From Phycisphaera mikurensis NBRC 102666 (GTDB lineage Bacteria; Planctomycetota; Phycisphaerae; Phycisphaerales; SM1A02), in contig CAMBSR010000011.1 of assembly GCA_945870475.1 (NCBI GenBank), positions 1 to 23,206 of the forward strand: DNA of 23,206 bases. The letters are read 5' to 3'. Positions 6,770 through 13,987 of the stretch are shown here, piece after piece; position 1 is the stretch's first letter; each line of letters begins with the position of its first letter. Under the pieces are notes generated by a model. That model made no database searches, had not been told where the DNA came from, and worked only from the letters and a program-made list of their open reading frames with translations. A program made the position numbers and the translations under genes.

Positions 6770-8785
6770 TCAGAGGGCGAACGGATAGGTGCCGGGGTCC
6801 GCGTCCTCGGTGGCGCCTTCCTGCGCATCGACCGCCTTGGTTTCCTCGAACCACACCCATTCGTCGAACTGCCGCGCCACCGAAGCCTGGAAGTAGTGGC
6901 TGAGGATCTCGGTGTCCGGTCGGTAGATGACGCCCACGGCGCGTTCGATGCGCGGCTCCGCCAGCGCCTCGCGCAGCGCGGGGTCGCGCGAGGCGCGCAG
7001 CGGCAGCAGGAAGCGGGGCACGCCGGAACTGCGGCAGAGCGCCTCGAAACTCTCGGGATGGCTGTTGCGCAGGGCACGCACGCGCATCGGCTCGTCCCAG
7101 CCGCTGGCGGCCGCCACGGTGCCGCGGTCGGTCCCCATGCCGATGAGGTACGCCGCGGCACCGAAGGCGTGCCGTGCCAGCTTGCCAAGGTTCGTCTCGC
7201 CGCGCGCGGCCATCTCGGTGGCGGTGGCATCGCCCACGTGCGAGTTGTGTGCCCAGACCACCGCGCGGGCCTTCGGGCCGCGGTGCTCGAGCACCGACTG
7301 CAGCGTGGCGAACATGTGCCGGTCGCGAAGGTTCCAGGATTCACGCGCACCGTAGTACATGGCGCGGTAGTAGCGCTCGGCCTCGCGCACCACGGCGGCG
7401 TTGCGCTGCGCGTCGAAGAGCGGATCGCGCGAGCGCACGGGGTCGGTGAGCCGCATCTCCAGCAGCTGCCGGAGCATGGTGACGGCCTCGTTCTCGCAGC
7501 CTTCGAGCCGCCCGCTGGCCGTGGCGCGACCGTACGTGGCAGGGTCGGTTTCCCAGGGCGAGAAGCAACCGTAGCGGACCCGGGCTGCCTCGGCGGCGCG
7601 CGGGTCCTCGCGGTCGAGGAAGGCGAGCACGGCGGCGATGGACTTGCCGAGGCTGTAGAGGTCCAGGCCGTACATTCCGACGCGCGCATCCGCGGAGCCG
7701 GCGCGCAGGTTGTGCGCGGCAAGCCAGTCGATGAATTCCGCGGTCTCGCGGTTACGCCACATCCACGCCGGGAAGCGCGCGAACGCGTCGCGGCACTCCT
7801 GCGCGGAGGCCTTGCCGTGGACGTGGCGGTCGAGCACGGCGACATCCGGCCAGTCGCCCTCGATGGCGACGATGGTGAATCCCTGCTTCATCACCAGCTC
7901 GCGGGTGATGCGGTTGCGCATGCGATAGAACTCGGACGTGCCGTGCGTGGACTCGCCGATCATCACGATCCGCGCGCCGTCGATGCGGGCAAGCAGGGCA
8001 TCGAGGGACGCGGTTTCCTGGTCGAGGATCGGCTCGCATGCTGCGGCAATGGCATGGCCCAGGCGATCGCGCCCGCCCGGCTTGACCTCCACGGTCGGAC
8101 CGGGGCGTCGCGGCGAGACGGCATGGGCATCCTTGGCCCAGCCCTCGGTGCCGATGAGCGGCACGAAGCGCACGTGGCCCAGGGCGTCGCGGTCGTAGCT
8201 GTGCACGCCGGTGCGCACGATCCGGAGGAGTTCCTGCGTACGCGGCTCATGCCCCACCGGGATGATGAGGCGTCCGCCGATCCGCAGCTGCTCGAGGAGC
8301 GGTTCGGGAACCTCGGTTCCGCCCGCGGAAACCACGATGGTGTCGTATGGCGCGCTCTGCGAAAGACCCTTGGTGCCGTCGCCGGTGACCACCGTGACGT
8401 TGTCGTAGCCCAGGCGCGTGAGGCGCGCGCGGGCGGTGTCGGCAAGGGTCCGGTGGCGCTCGATCGCGTGGACTGAGCCGGCCATGCGACTCATCACGGC
8501 GCTCGCGTAGCCGGAGCCCGCGCCGACCTCGAGTACGCGGTCCGCGGGTCCGATGCGCGCGGCCTCGAGCATGAGCGCCACGATGTACGGCTGCGAGATG
8601 GTCTGCCCCTCCTCGATGGGGAGCGGGCTGTCCTCGTAGGCGAACTCGTGGTAGCGGGCGCCCACGAACTCCTCGCGCGGCACCTCGCGCATGGAGGCGA
8701 GCACCAGCGGATCGACCACGCCACGCGCCACGATCTGCGTCTGCACCATCTCCTCGCGCTGTTCGTGGAACGTGGCGGTCTTCAC
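6770..8785 (-). CDS. Fusion: protein-L-isoaspartate O-methyltransferase + erythromycin-esterase-like domain
   Basis: A 671-residue two-domain protein. Residues 1 to about 220 are a PCMT-type SAM methyltransferase, which in this family repairs isoaspartyl damage: GQTISQPY at 60-67 and the SAM motif LEVGAGSGYA at 85-94 are intact. Residues about 240-671 are an erythromycin-esterase-like domain (EreA/EreB superfamily), with GESTHGTSEF at 277-286 and AIEGDWPD at 307-314; the conserved Glu and His there are the proposed catalytic residues. Many relatives are not macrolide esterases, so a resistance function is not implied. Translation is taken from the GTG at 8785, which overlaps the stop of the 67-aa gene as GTGA and has GGAAGGG 8 nt before it. 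An ATG at 8815 would add 10 residues but ignores this coupling. Cytoplasmic; no signal peptide. Confidence 0.9.
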   Translation of the reverse strand: MKTATFHEQREEMVQTQIVARGVVDPLVLASMREVPREEFVGARYHEFAYEDSPLPIEEGQTISQPYIVALMLEAARIGPADRVLEVGAGSGYASAVMSRMAGSVHAIERHRTLADTARARLTRLGYDNVTVVTGDGTKGLSQSAPYDTIVVSAGGTEVPEPLLEQLRIGGRLIIPVGHEPRTQELLRIVRTGVHSYDRDALGHVRFVPLIGTEGWAKDAHAVSPRRPGPTVEVKPGGRDRLGHAIAAACEPILDQETASLDALLARIDGARIVMIGESTHGTSEFYRMRNRITRELVMKQGFTIVAIEGDWPDVAVLDRHVHGKASAQECRDAFARFPAWMWRNRETAEFIDWLAAHNLRAGSADARVGMYGLDLYSLGKSIAAVLAFLDREDPRAAEAARVRYGCFSPWETDPATYGRATASGRLEGCENEAVTMLRQLLEMRLTDPVRSRDPLFDAQRNAAVVREAERYYRAMYYGARESWNLRDRHMFATLQSVLEHRGPKARAVVWAHNSHVGDATATEMAARGETNLGKLARHAFGAAAYLIGMGTDRGTVAAASGWDEPMRVRALRNSHPESFEALCRSSGVPRFLLPLRASRDPALREALAEPRIERAVGVIYRPDTEILSHYFQASVARQFDEWVWFEETKAVDAQEGATEDADPGTYPFAL

Positions 8786-8985
8786 GTGCCACGCCCTTCC
8801 TCGTCCAGGATCCATTCGGTGCCGCGGCGGAGGATGGAGTGCAGGTGCCGTTCCGCTTCCAGTGAATCGAGCACCGAGTTCCCGCCGTTGCGTTCCGCGA
8901 GCTTCGCGGCGATCGCCGCCACCAACTCCTCCGTGACGTCGATGGTGGTGTCCGGGTCAACGAGCGGCGTGATGACGATTCGCAT
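8782..8985 (-). CDS. 67-residue protein coupled to the PCMT/esterase-like fusion
   Basis: A small protein (67 aa) starting MRIVITPLVDPDTTIDVTEE and ending WILDEEGRGT. I do not recognise a family. The ATG at 8985 is strongly supported by GGGAGGA about 5 nt before it, one of the best Shine-Dalgarno sequences in the window. The stop overlaps the start of the fusion gene by 4 nt (GTGA), a mark of translational coupling. The sequence is polar and acidic: a probable beta strand, then a helix (VTEELVAAIAAKLAERNGG), then a second helix (SVLDSLEAERHLHSIL). It has no Cys and no membrane segment. It may be a partner or regulator of the fusion enzyme; this is inference from context only. Confidence 0.8.
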   Translation of the reverse strand: MRIVITPLVDPDTTIDVTEELVAAIAAKLAERNGGNSVLDSLEAERHLHSILRRGTEWILDEEGRGT

Positions 8986-9156
8986 GGCTTCCTCCCGCGC
9001 AGCGGGTCTCGGCCGTGGCACCCTCGATGGGGCATCGGTCCTTCCCTTGGTGGCGCGGACACATGATGCGGTCGCCGAGGCGGACCGCAACACGGGAAGT
9101 TGCCTGCAATTGGCGGAAGCGCCGGCGTGTCGGTCAGTGCGTCATGGGCACGTGCC

Positions 9157-10356
9157 TCAGCCGCCGAAGATCCGCTCCACGCCCCACCAGCACGCAATGC
9201 CTGCGATGCCGATGGAAAGCGGAATTTCCACGCGGCTGCGGTACCACGGCTTCCCGCGCGTCCAACCAAGGACGGCGAATGCCGCGGCCAGCACCGCCAG
9301 ATGCCCGGCCTCGACGCCGAAACTGAATCCGACGATCCCGGAGGCGCGCTGCGCGATTGGCATGCCGATTTCCATGAGCCCCGCCGCGAACCCGAGCCCG
9401 TGTACGAGGCCGAACACGAACACCACCGCGATGCGCCACGGACGGAGCCTGCGCTCGAAGAGGTTCTCGATGGCGACGAACGCGATCGAAAGCGCGATGG
9501 CCGGTTCCACCACCGCGGCGGGTGCGCTGACGAGCCCGAGCGTGGCGAGCGTGAGCGTGATCGAGTGCGCTGCGGTGAAGGCAGTGACCTGCCAGAGCAG
9601 GGGCCGCACGGAGGGAGTCAGTAGGAAGAGACCGAGGACGAACAGCGCGTGGTCGGCACCGGCGGGGACGATGTGGTGGAAACCGAGCAGTGCGTATCGC
9701 CACATGATGCCCGCGAATCCCGGCTCGTCGCCGGGGGCAGGCGTGGGTTCGACGGTTCGTGCGATCGCCTCCGTGGCGGATGGCGGTGCTGCGCTCGCGC
9801 GCACCATGGAAACATCGAGCCCCGGCGACGCCAACCCCGCCTCGAGCGGCAGCACCGTGCGCTCGAGCCCCGGACGGTCGACCGCCAGCAGCGCTTCGCC
9901 CAGCCCTCCCGGCAGCTGCACCGAGAGCTTGCGCGCGCCGGTTGGCAGCTGCACCTTGAGTCGCAAGGCCATCTCGCACGGCGTGGCCTTGCCGGCGTTC
10001 TTGGCCTGCCACGCGCGGAGGTCGTCGGGCGAGGGGAAGTCGGTGCACCGCGCCACCAGGCGCGTGCCGTCCGCCTCGAGCACGGTGCCGGTGACCAGGT
10101 CAAGCTGCAGCGCACCGAGCGCGGCGCGCAACGCATCGGCGGGTTGCCCAAGGAGCGATTCGATTTCCGCATCCGTCACCTCGTCGGAGGGCTTGCCCGC
10201 GAGCAGCGCGATGGTGTCGTGCACCACCACGCATTCCACGTCGCCGGTTGGCTTGATGCGCAGCAAGGCCGCGGCCTCGGTCGGTGGATGCGCGAACGAC
10301 GCTGACCCGCACAGGACCCAGCCAAGCAGCACGACGATCCAGCGCATGCCGGTCAC
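9157..10356 (-). CDS. HupE/UreJ_2-family membrane protein with periplasmic N-domain
   Basis: About 399 residues. After a signal-like segment (residues 4-22, ending SFAHPP) comes a ~190-residue extracytoplasmic region. It is followed by a seven-helix membrane domain of the HupE/UreJ_2 type: FHHIVPAGADHALFVLGLFL, then WQVTAFTAAHSITLTLA, then VEPAIALSIAFVAIENLF. The His-rich positions (FHH, DH, AHS) are conserved and may bind metal. Relatives are proposed Ni/Co permeases or hydrogenase/urease accessory proteins, but this subfamily is common without either enzyme and none is seen here. The GTG at 10356 overlaps the stop of the YHYH gene (GTGA), implying coupling; an internal ATG at 10347 is the alternative. 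A 10-bp palindrome GGCACGTGCC lies just past its stop. Confidence 0.85.
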   Translation of the reverse strand: MTGMRWIVVLLGWVLCGSASFAHPPTEAAALLRIKPTGDVECVVVHDTIALLAGKPSDEVTDAEIESLLGQPADALRAALGALQLDLVTGTVLEADGTRLVARCTDFPSPDDLRAWQAKNAGKATPCEMALRLKVQLPTGARKLSVQLPGGLGEALLAVDRPGLERTVLPLEAGLASPGLDVSMVRASAAPPSATEAIARTVEPTPAPGDEPGFAGIMWRYALLGFHHIVPAGADHALFVLGLFLLTPSVRPLLWQVTAFTAAHSITLTLATLGLVSAPAAVVEPAIALSIAFVAIENLFERRLRPWRIAVVFVFGLVHGLGFAAGLMEIGMPIAQRASGIVGFSFGVEAGHLAVLAAAFAVLGWTRGKPWYRSRVEIPLSIGIAGIACWWGVERIFGG

Positions 10357-11534
10357 GATCGGTCCATGCCTTCAGGAGGCGGTGCGCCCGGGCCTTCCGG
10401 CGGCGGTCCGCCGGGCCCTTCCGGGGGTGGCCCGCCGGGTCCAGCGGGTCCACCGGGTCCACCGGGTCCACCGGGTCCGCCGGGTCCGCGCCCGCGCTGC
10501 CCTCCCGGAGGTCCACCCGGACGTCCACCCGGGCTTCCGCCGCCCGGTCCGCCGCGCGGCCCACCTTCGTTCTTCGTGAAGCTCTTGTCGGGCGTGCCGC
10601 GCAGCGCGCGCGTCACGTACGGGAACTCGCCGGTGATGACGTAGTAGTAGGTGCCCTTCGGGAATTCCGGCGTGACGCCGGTGCGACCGTTGCATTCGTC
10701 CAGGTCGCCCGAACCCTTCACGAATTCGTAGTCCTGCGTGTAGGTGCCGTCGAACGAGCCGCCCGGCCCCTTGTCGCCGCCCGGGCGTTCGCCCTTCTTC
10801 AGGCGGTAGCTCGAGTGCAGCTCCTTCATGCCGCTCTTCGCGTCGTCGGCCTTCGCGTAGCCGTGGAAGTCGTACATCGGGAAACCGTCGGCGGCCCAGC
10901 CCACCAGGATCATCTCGTCGCCCACCTTCACGTGCTTCGCTTCGGCAAGCCGTGTGACCATGCCGGTGGGAAGGCCGTGGTAGTGGTAGGCGCCGGTTGG
11001 CTGTACGTGGCCGTTGCTGGCGTCGATCCCCAGCGTGCCGCCGCGCGCGGGCTGGATGGCCTCGATGCGCCAGCCGGTGCTCGGGTCGTTCTTCCATGCT
11101 TCCGCGGTGCCTGGTTCGAACGGCACGCCGTTGACCGCCACCGCGGCCCAGCGCATGCGGTGCGGCGTCATGGTGTCGGTGAACTTCGGCGCCATCGTCA
11201 TCCGGAACGTGTGCCGCTGCTCGCTGAGGGTGTTCGGGTTGCCGCGGTTGGGGAACTTCCCGGGCTGGTGGTCCGGGATGCCGTTGGAGACGATGGTGCG
11301 GACGCCGTCCTGCTCCGTGACGGTCACCTTATTGGCAAGCGCGGCCTTCGCCTCGCCCGCGGTGGGCTTGCCGTCGCCCGGCTTCGCTGCGGGCGTTGCT
11401 TGCGCGGGAGCCGTGGCGGTCGTGGCGGGCGGCGCCGAGGGGCTCGCGGCCGCCATGCAGCCGGCGAGCAGGATGAGGCTGACGGGCGCGCCGGCGCTCG
11501 CAGCGGGATGACGGGTGGTGGTCGGGCTTGGCAT
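10353..11534 (-). CDS. YHYH-domain lipoprotein with collagen-like Gly/Pro tail
   Basis: A 393-residue exported lipoprotein. The signal ends in the lipobox LLAGC near residues 22-26, followed by an Ala/Pro/Thr-rich linker. The YHYH domain is clear: VAVNGVPFEPGTAEAW, GAYHYHGLPTG, GWAADGFPMYDFHGYA, LDECNGRTGVTPEFPKGTYY and FPYVTRALRGTP. The domain's function is unknown; clustered His and acidic residues suggest metal binding. The last ~70 residues are a low-complexity Gly-Pro tail with GGP triplets and PPPEGPG repeats. The ATG at 11534 has AGGA with a 6-nt spacer; the ATG at 11540 would leave no spacer. The next gene starts inside its stop (GTGA), so it is probably co-expressed with the HupE-like protein. 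Divergent from icd. Confidence 0.88.
   Translation of the reverse strand: MPSPTTTRHPAASAGAPVSLILLAGCMAAASPSAPPATTATAPAQATPAAKPGDGKPTAGEAKAALANKVTVTEQDGVRTIVSNGIPDHQPGKFPNRGNPNTLSEQRHTFRMTMAPKFTDTMTPHRMRWAAVAVNGVPFEPGTAEAWKNDPSTGWRIEAIQPARGGTLGIDASNGHVQPTGAYHYHGLPTGMVTRLAEAKHVKVGDEMILVGWAADGFPMYDFHGYAKADDAKSGMKELHSSYRLKKGERPGGDKGPGGSFDGTYTQDYEFVKGSGDLDECNGRTGVTPEFPKGTYYYVITGEFPYVTRALRGTPDKSFTKNEGGPRGGPGGGSPGGRPGGPPGGQRGRGPGGPGGPGGPGGPAGPGGPPPEGPGGPPPEGPGAPPPEGMDRS
10432..10485. repeat. 9-bp tandem repeat (six units) in the YHYH gene tail
   Basis: Six consecutive 9-bp units on the plus strand, three of them exactly CCACCGGGT and the others single-base variants. They encode GGP triplets in the minus-strand protein. 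A longer imperfect repeat of about 23-24 bp (GGCCCTTCCGG-type) adjoins it at 10390-10436, encoding PPPEGPG. Expected to be prone to slippage in multiples of three codons. Confidence 0.85.
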
Positions 11535-11630
11535 GGACATTCCTGCCCGTAGTTTGGCAGATCCGCCCGTGCGGGGACGGGCTGTCTGGGGAGGATCCGC
11601 CCACGGCATCGTCGCACCCTCCGGCCCTCG

Positions 11631-11636
11631 TACAAT
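11631..11636 (+). promoter_or_regulatory. Possible -10 box (TACAAT) for icd
   Basis: TACAAT matches TATAAT in five of six positions. It lies 52 nt before the icd start, giving a leader of about 45 nt that contains AGGAG (11677-11681). No convincing -35 is seen at the expected distance. It is in the 154-bp divergent gap between the YHYH gene and icd. Confidence 0.4.
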
Positions 11637-11688
11637 CCGCGATCCCCGCCACCTTGGCCGGGAACGGCCCAATTTCAGGAGCATCGCG

Positions 11689-13926
11689 ATGAGCAAGCCC
11701 ACCATCATCTACACCCACACCGACGAAGCCCCGGCGCTTGCCACCTACTCGTTCCTGCCGATGATCCGCGCCTTCACCGCGCCCGCCGGCATCAACGTCG
11801 AGACCCGAGACATCTCCCTCTCGGGCCGCATCATCGCCGCGTTCCCCGAGCTCCTGAAGCCCGAGCAGCGGATCGCGGACGCCCTCGCCGAGCTCGGCCG
11901 CATGTGCCTGACGCCCGAGGCCAACATCATCAAGCTCCCGAACATCAGCGCCTCGGTGCCGCAGCTCAAGGCGGCCATCGCCGAGCTCCAGAAGCAGGGC
12001 TACGCGCTCCCTGCCTACGTGGACGAGCCGAAGACCGATGCCGAGAAGGACGCCAAGGCGCGCTACGACCGCATCAAGGGCAGCGCCGTCAACCCGGTGA
12101 TCCGCGAGGGCAACTCCGACCGCCGCGCGCCGAAGGCCGTGAAGGACTACGCCAAGGCGAACCCGCACAAGATGGGTGCCTGGAGCCCGGACAGCAAGGC
12201 CCACGTGTCCTCGATGGCGGCCGGCGACTTCTTCGGCAACGAGAAGTCGGTGACCATTGCCGCGGCCACCACCGCGCGCATCGAGTTCGTCGGCGCCGAC
12301 GCCGCGGTGACGGTGCTCAAGGATGGCCTCAAGTTCGAGGCCGGCGACATCGTCGACGGCACGTTCATGAGCCGCTCCGCGCTCGCCGCCTTCCTGGCGG
12401 AGCAGGTGGCCGATGCCCGCGAGACGGGCGTCCTCTTCAGCCTGCACATGAAGGCCACCATGATGAAGGTCTCCGACCCGATCATCTTCGGCCACGCGGT
12501 GCGTGCCTACTTCCGCCCCGTCTTCGAGAAGCATGCGGAAACCCTGGCGAAGCTCGGCGTCGACGTCAACAACGGCTTCGGCGACCTGGTGGCGAAGATC
12601 GCCACGCTCCCCGAGGCCGAGCGCGCCGCCATCGAGGAGGACATCAAGGCCGTCTACGCAGCCGGCCCGGCCATCGCCATGGTGGACAGCGACAAGGGCA
12701 TCACCAACCTCCATGTCCCCAGCGACGTGATCGTGGATGCCTCCATGCCCGCCATGCTCCGCGAGGGCGGCAAGATGTGGAACGCCGAGGGCAAGACGCA
12801 GGACGCCAAGGCGGTGATCCCGGATCGCTGCTACGCGGGCATCTACCAGGCGGTGATCGACTTCTGCCGCGACAACGGCGCGCTCGACCCGCGCACCATG
12901 GGCAGCGTCCCGAACGTGGGCCTCATGGCGCAGGCCGCCGAGGAGTACGGCAGCCACGACAAGACCTTCCAGGCGAAGGCCTCCGGCAGCATCCGCATCG
13001 TGGATGCCGCCGGCAACATCCTCATGTCGCACGCCGTGGAGCAGGGCGACATCTGGCGTGCGTGCCGCGTGAAGGACGCGGCGGTGCGCGACTGGGTCAA
13101 GCTCGCGGTCACCCGTGCGCGCGCCTCGGCCACGCCGGCGATCTTCTGGCTCGACCAGTACCGCCCGCATGACGCCGAGCTCATGCGCAAGGCGCGCACG
13201 TACCTGGCGGAGCAGGACACCACGGGCCTCGAGATCCACTTCATGGATCCCGCCGCCGCGTGCCGCTACACGCTGGCCCGCATGAAGGACGGCAAGGACA
13301 CCATCTCCGTCACGGGCAACGTCCTCCGCGACTACCTCACCGACCTCTTCCCGATCCTCGAGCTCGGCACCAGCGCCAAGATGCTCTCGATCGTCCCGCT
13401 CATGAACGGCGGCGGCCTCTTCGAGACCGGCGCGGGCGGTTCCGCGCCGAAGCACGTGCAGCAGTTCCAGGCCGAGAGCAGCCTGCGCTGGGATTCGCTG
13501 GGCGAATTCATGGCGCTCGCCGCCAGCTTCGAGCACATGGCGCAGCGCACCGGCAACGCCAAGGCCGCCGTGCTGGCCGAGACCCTCGACGAGGCCACCG
13601 GCGAGTACCTCCGCAACAACAAGGGCCCGGCCCGCAAGGTGGGTGACCTCGACAACCGCGGCAGCCACTTCTACCTGACCATGTACTGGGCGCAGGCCCT
13701 GGCCCGGCAGACGAAGGATGCGGCGCTTGCCGCGCACTTCAAGCCGATCGCCGCCGACCTGACGTCCAACGAGGCGAAGATCGTGGCGGAACTCAACGGC
13801 GCGCAGGGCAAGACCGTCGACATTGGCGGCTACTACCACCCGAGCCCGAAGCTCGTGGAGGCCGCCATGCGCCCGAGCGCCACGCTGAACGCGATCATCG
13901 GCCAGGAAACCGCCGCCGCGGTGTGA
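11689..13926 (+). CDS. icd: Monomeric NADP-dependent isocitrate dehydrogenase
   Basis: A 745-residue enzyme of the monomeric (IDH-II) class, which oxidatively decarboxylates isocitrate to 2-oxoglutarate with NADP+ in the TCA cycle, in the cytoplasm. Length matches the class (about 740). Conserved stretches include IIYTHTDEAPALATYSFLP at the N-terminus, the substrate-loop motif REGNSDRRAP around residues 140-148, DGTFMSRSAL, IMVDSDKGITNLHVPSDVIVD-like sequence in the middle and LDNRGSHFYLTMYWAQALA near the C-terminus. The ATG at 11689 is fixed by AGGAG with 7-nt spacing. Dimeric IDH looks entirely different, so the class is certain. It is followed 61 bp later by the GH2 gene on the same strand without an evident terminator, so partial read-through is possible. 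Confidence 0.97.
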   Translation: MSKPTIIYTHTDEAPALATYSFLPMIRAFTAPAGINVETRDISLSGRIIAAFPELLKPEQRIADALAELGRMCLTPEANIIKLPNISASVPQLKAAIAELQKQGYALPAYVDEPKTDAEKDAKARYDRIKGSAVNPVIREGNSDRRAPKAVKDYAKANPHKMGAWSPDSKAHVSSMAAGDFFGNEKSVTIAAATTARIEFVGADAAVTVLKDGLKFEAGDIVDGTFMSRSALAAFLAEQVADARETGVLFSLHMKATMMKVSDPIIFGHAVRAYFRPVFEKHAETLAKLGVDVNNGFGDLVAKIATLPEAERAAIEEDIKAVYAAGPAIAMVDSDKGITNLHVPSDVIVDASMPAMLREGGKMWNAEGKTQDAKAVIPDRCYAGIYQAVIDFCRDNGALDPRTMGSVPNVGLMAQAAEEYGSHDKTFQAKASGSIRIVDAAGNILMSHAVEQGDIWRACRVKDAAVRDWVKLAVTRARASATPAIFWLDQYRPHDAELMRKARTYLAEQDTTGLEIHFMDPAAACRYTLARMKDGKDTISVTGNVLRDYLTDLFPILELGTSAKMLSIVPLMNGGGLFETGAGGSAPKHVQQFQAESSLRWDSLGEFMALAASFEHMAQRTGNAKAAVLAETLDEATGEYLRNNKGPARKVGDLDNRGSHFYLTMYWAQALARQTKDAALAAHFKPIAADLTSNEAKIVAELNGAQGKTVDIGGYYHPSPKLVEAAMRPSATLNAIIGQETAAAV

Positions 13927-13987
13927 TCGGCCGGGGCGGCGCGCTGGCCGTTGGCGGCCCGGATGGTCTCGTGGGAGGATGCCACCC

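Noticed and set aside
6770..8100. Macrolide resistance gene
   Set aside because: The esterase-like domain belongs to the EreA/B superfamily, but most chromosomal relatives have no shown macrolide activity, so resistance cannot be claimed from sequence.
9147..9156. Perfect 10-bp palindrome GGCACGTGCC just after the HupE-like stop
   Set aside because: No loop and no T-run, so not a terminator; as an operator it is poorly placed, and a 10-bp GC-rich palindrome can arise by chance.
8986..9156. Possible small gene or RNA in the 171-bp gap
   Set aside because: No ribosome site with a coherent frame, no tRNA-like fold and no conserved-looking element by eye; probably only the promoter region of the 67-aa gene.
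10390..10500. Short regular repeats that might suggest a CRISPR array
   Set aside because: Units are 9 bp without spacers and lie in frame in a coding tail; this is protein low complexity.
6302..10579. Long plus-strand open frames opposite the fusion, HupE-like and YHYH genes
   Set aside because: Same shadow effect; compositions are Arg/Ala/Ser/Pro-rich and the minus-strand products are recognised families with good ribosome sites.
13927..13987. Terminator between icd and the GH2 gene
   Set aside because: GC-rich short inverted segments are present but there is no T-run and no stem longer than about 5 bp.
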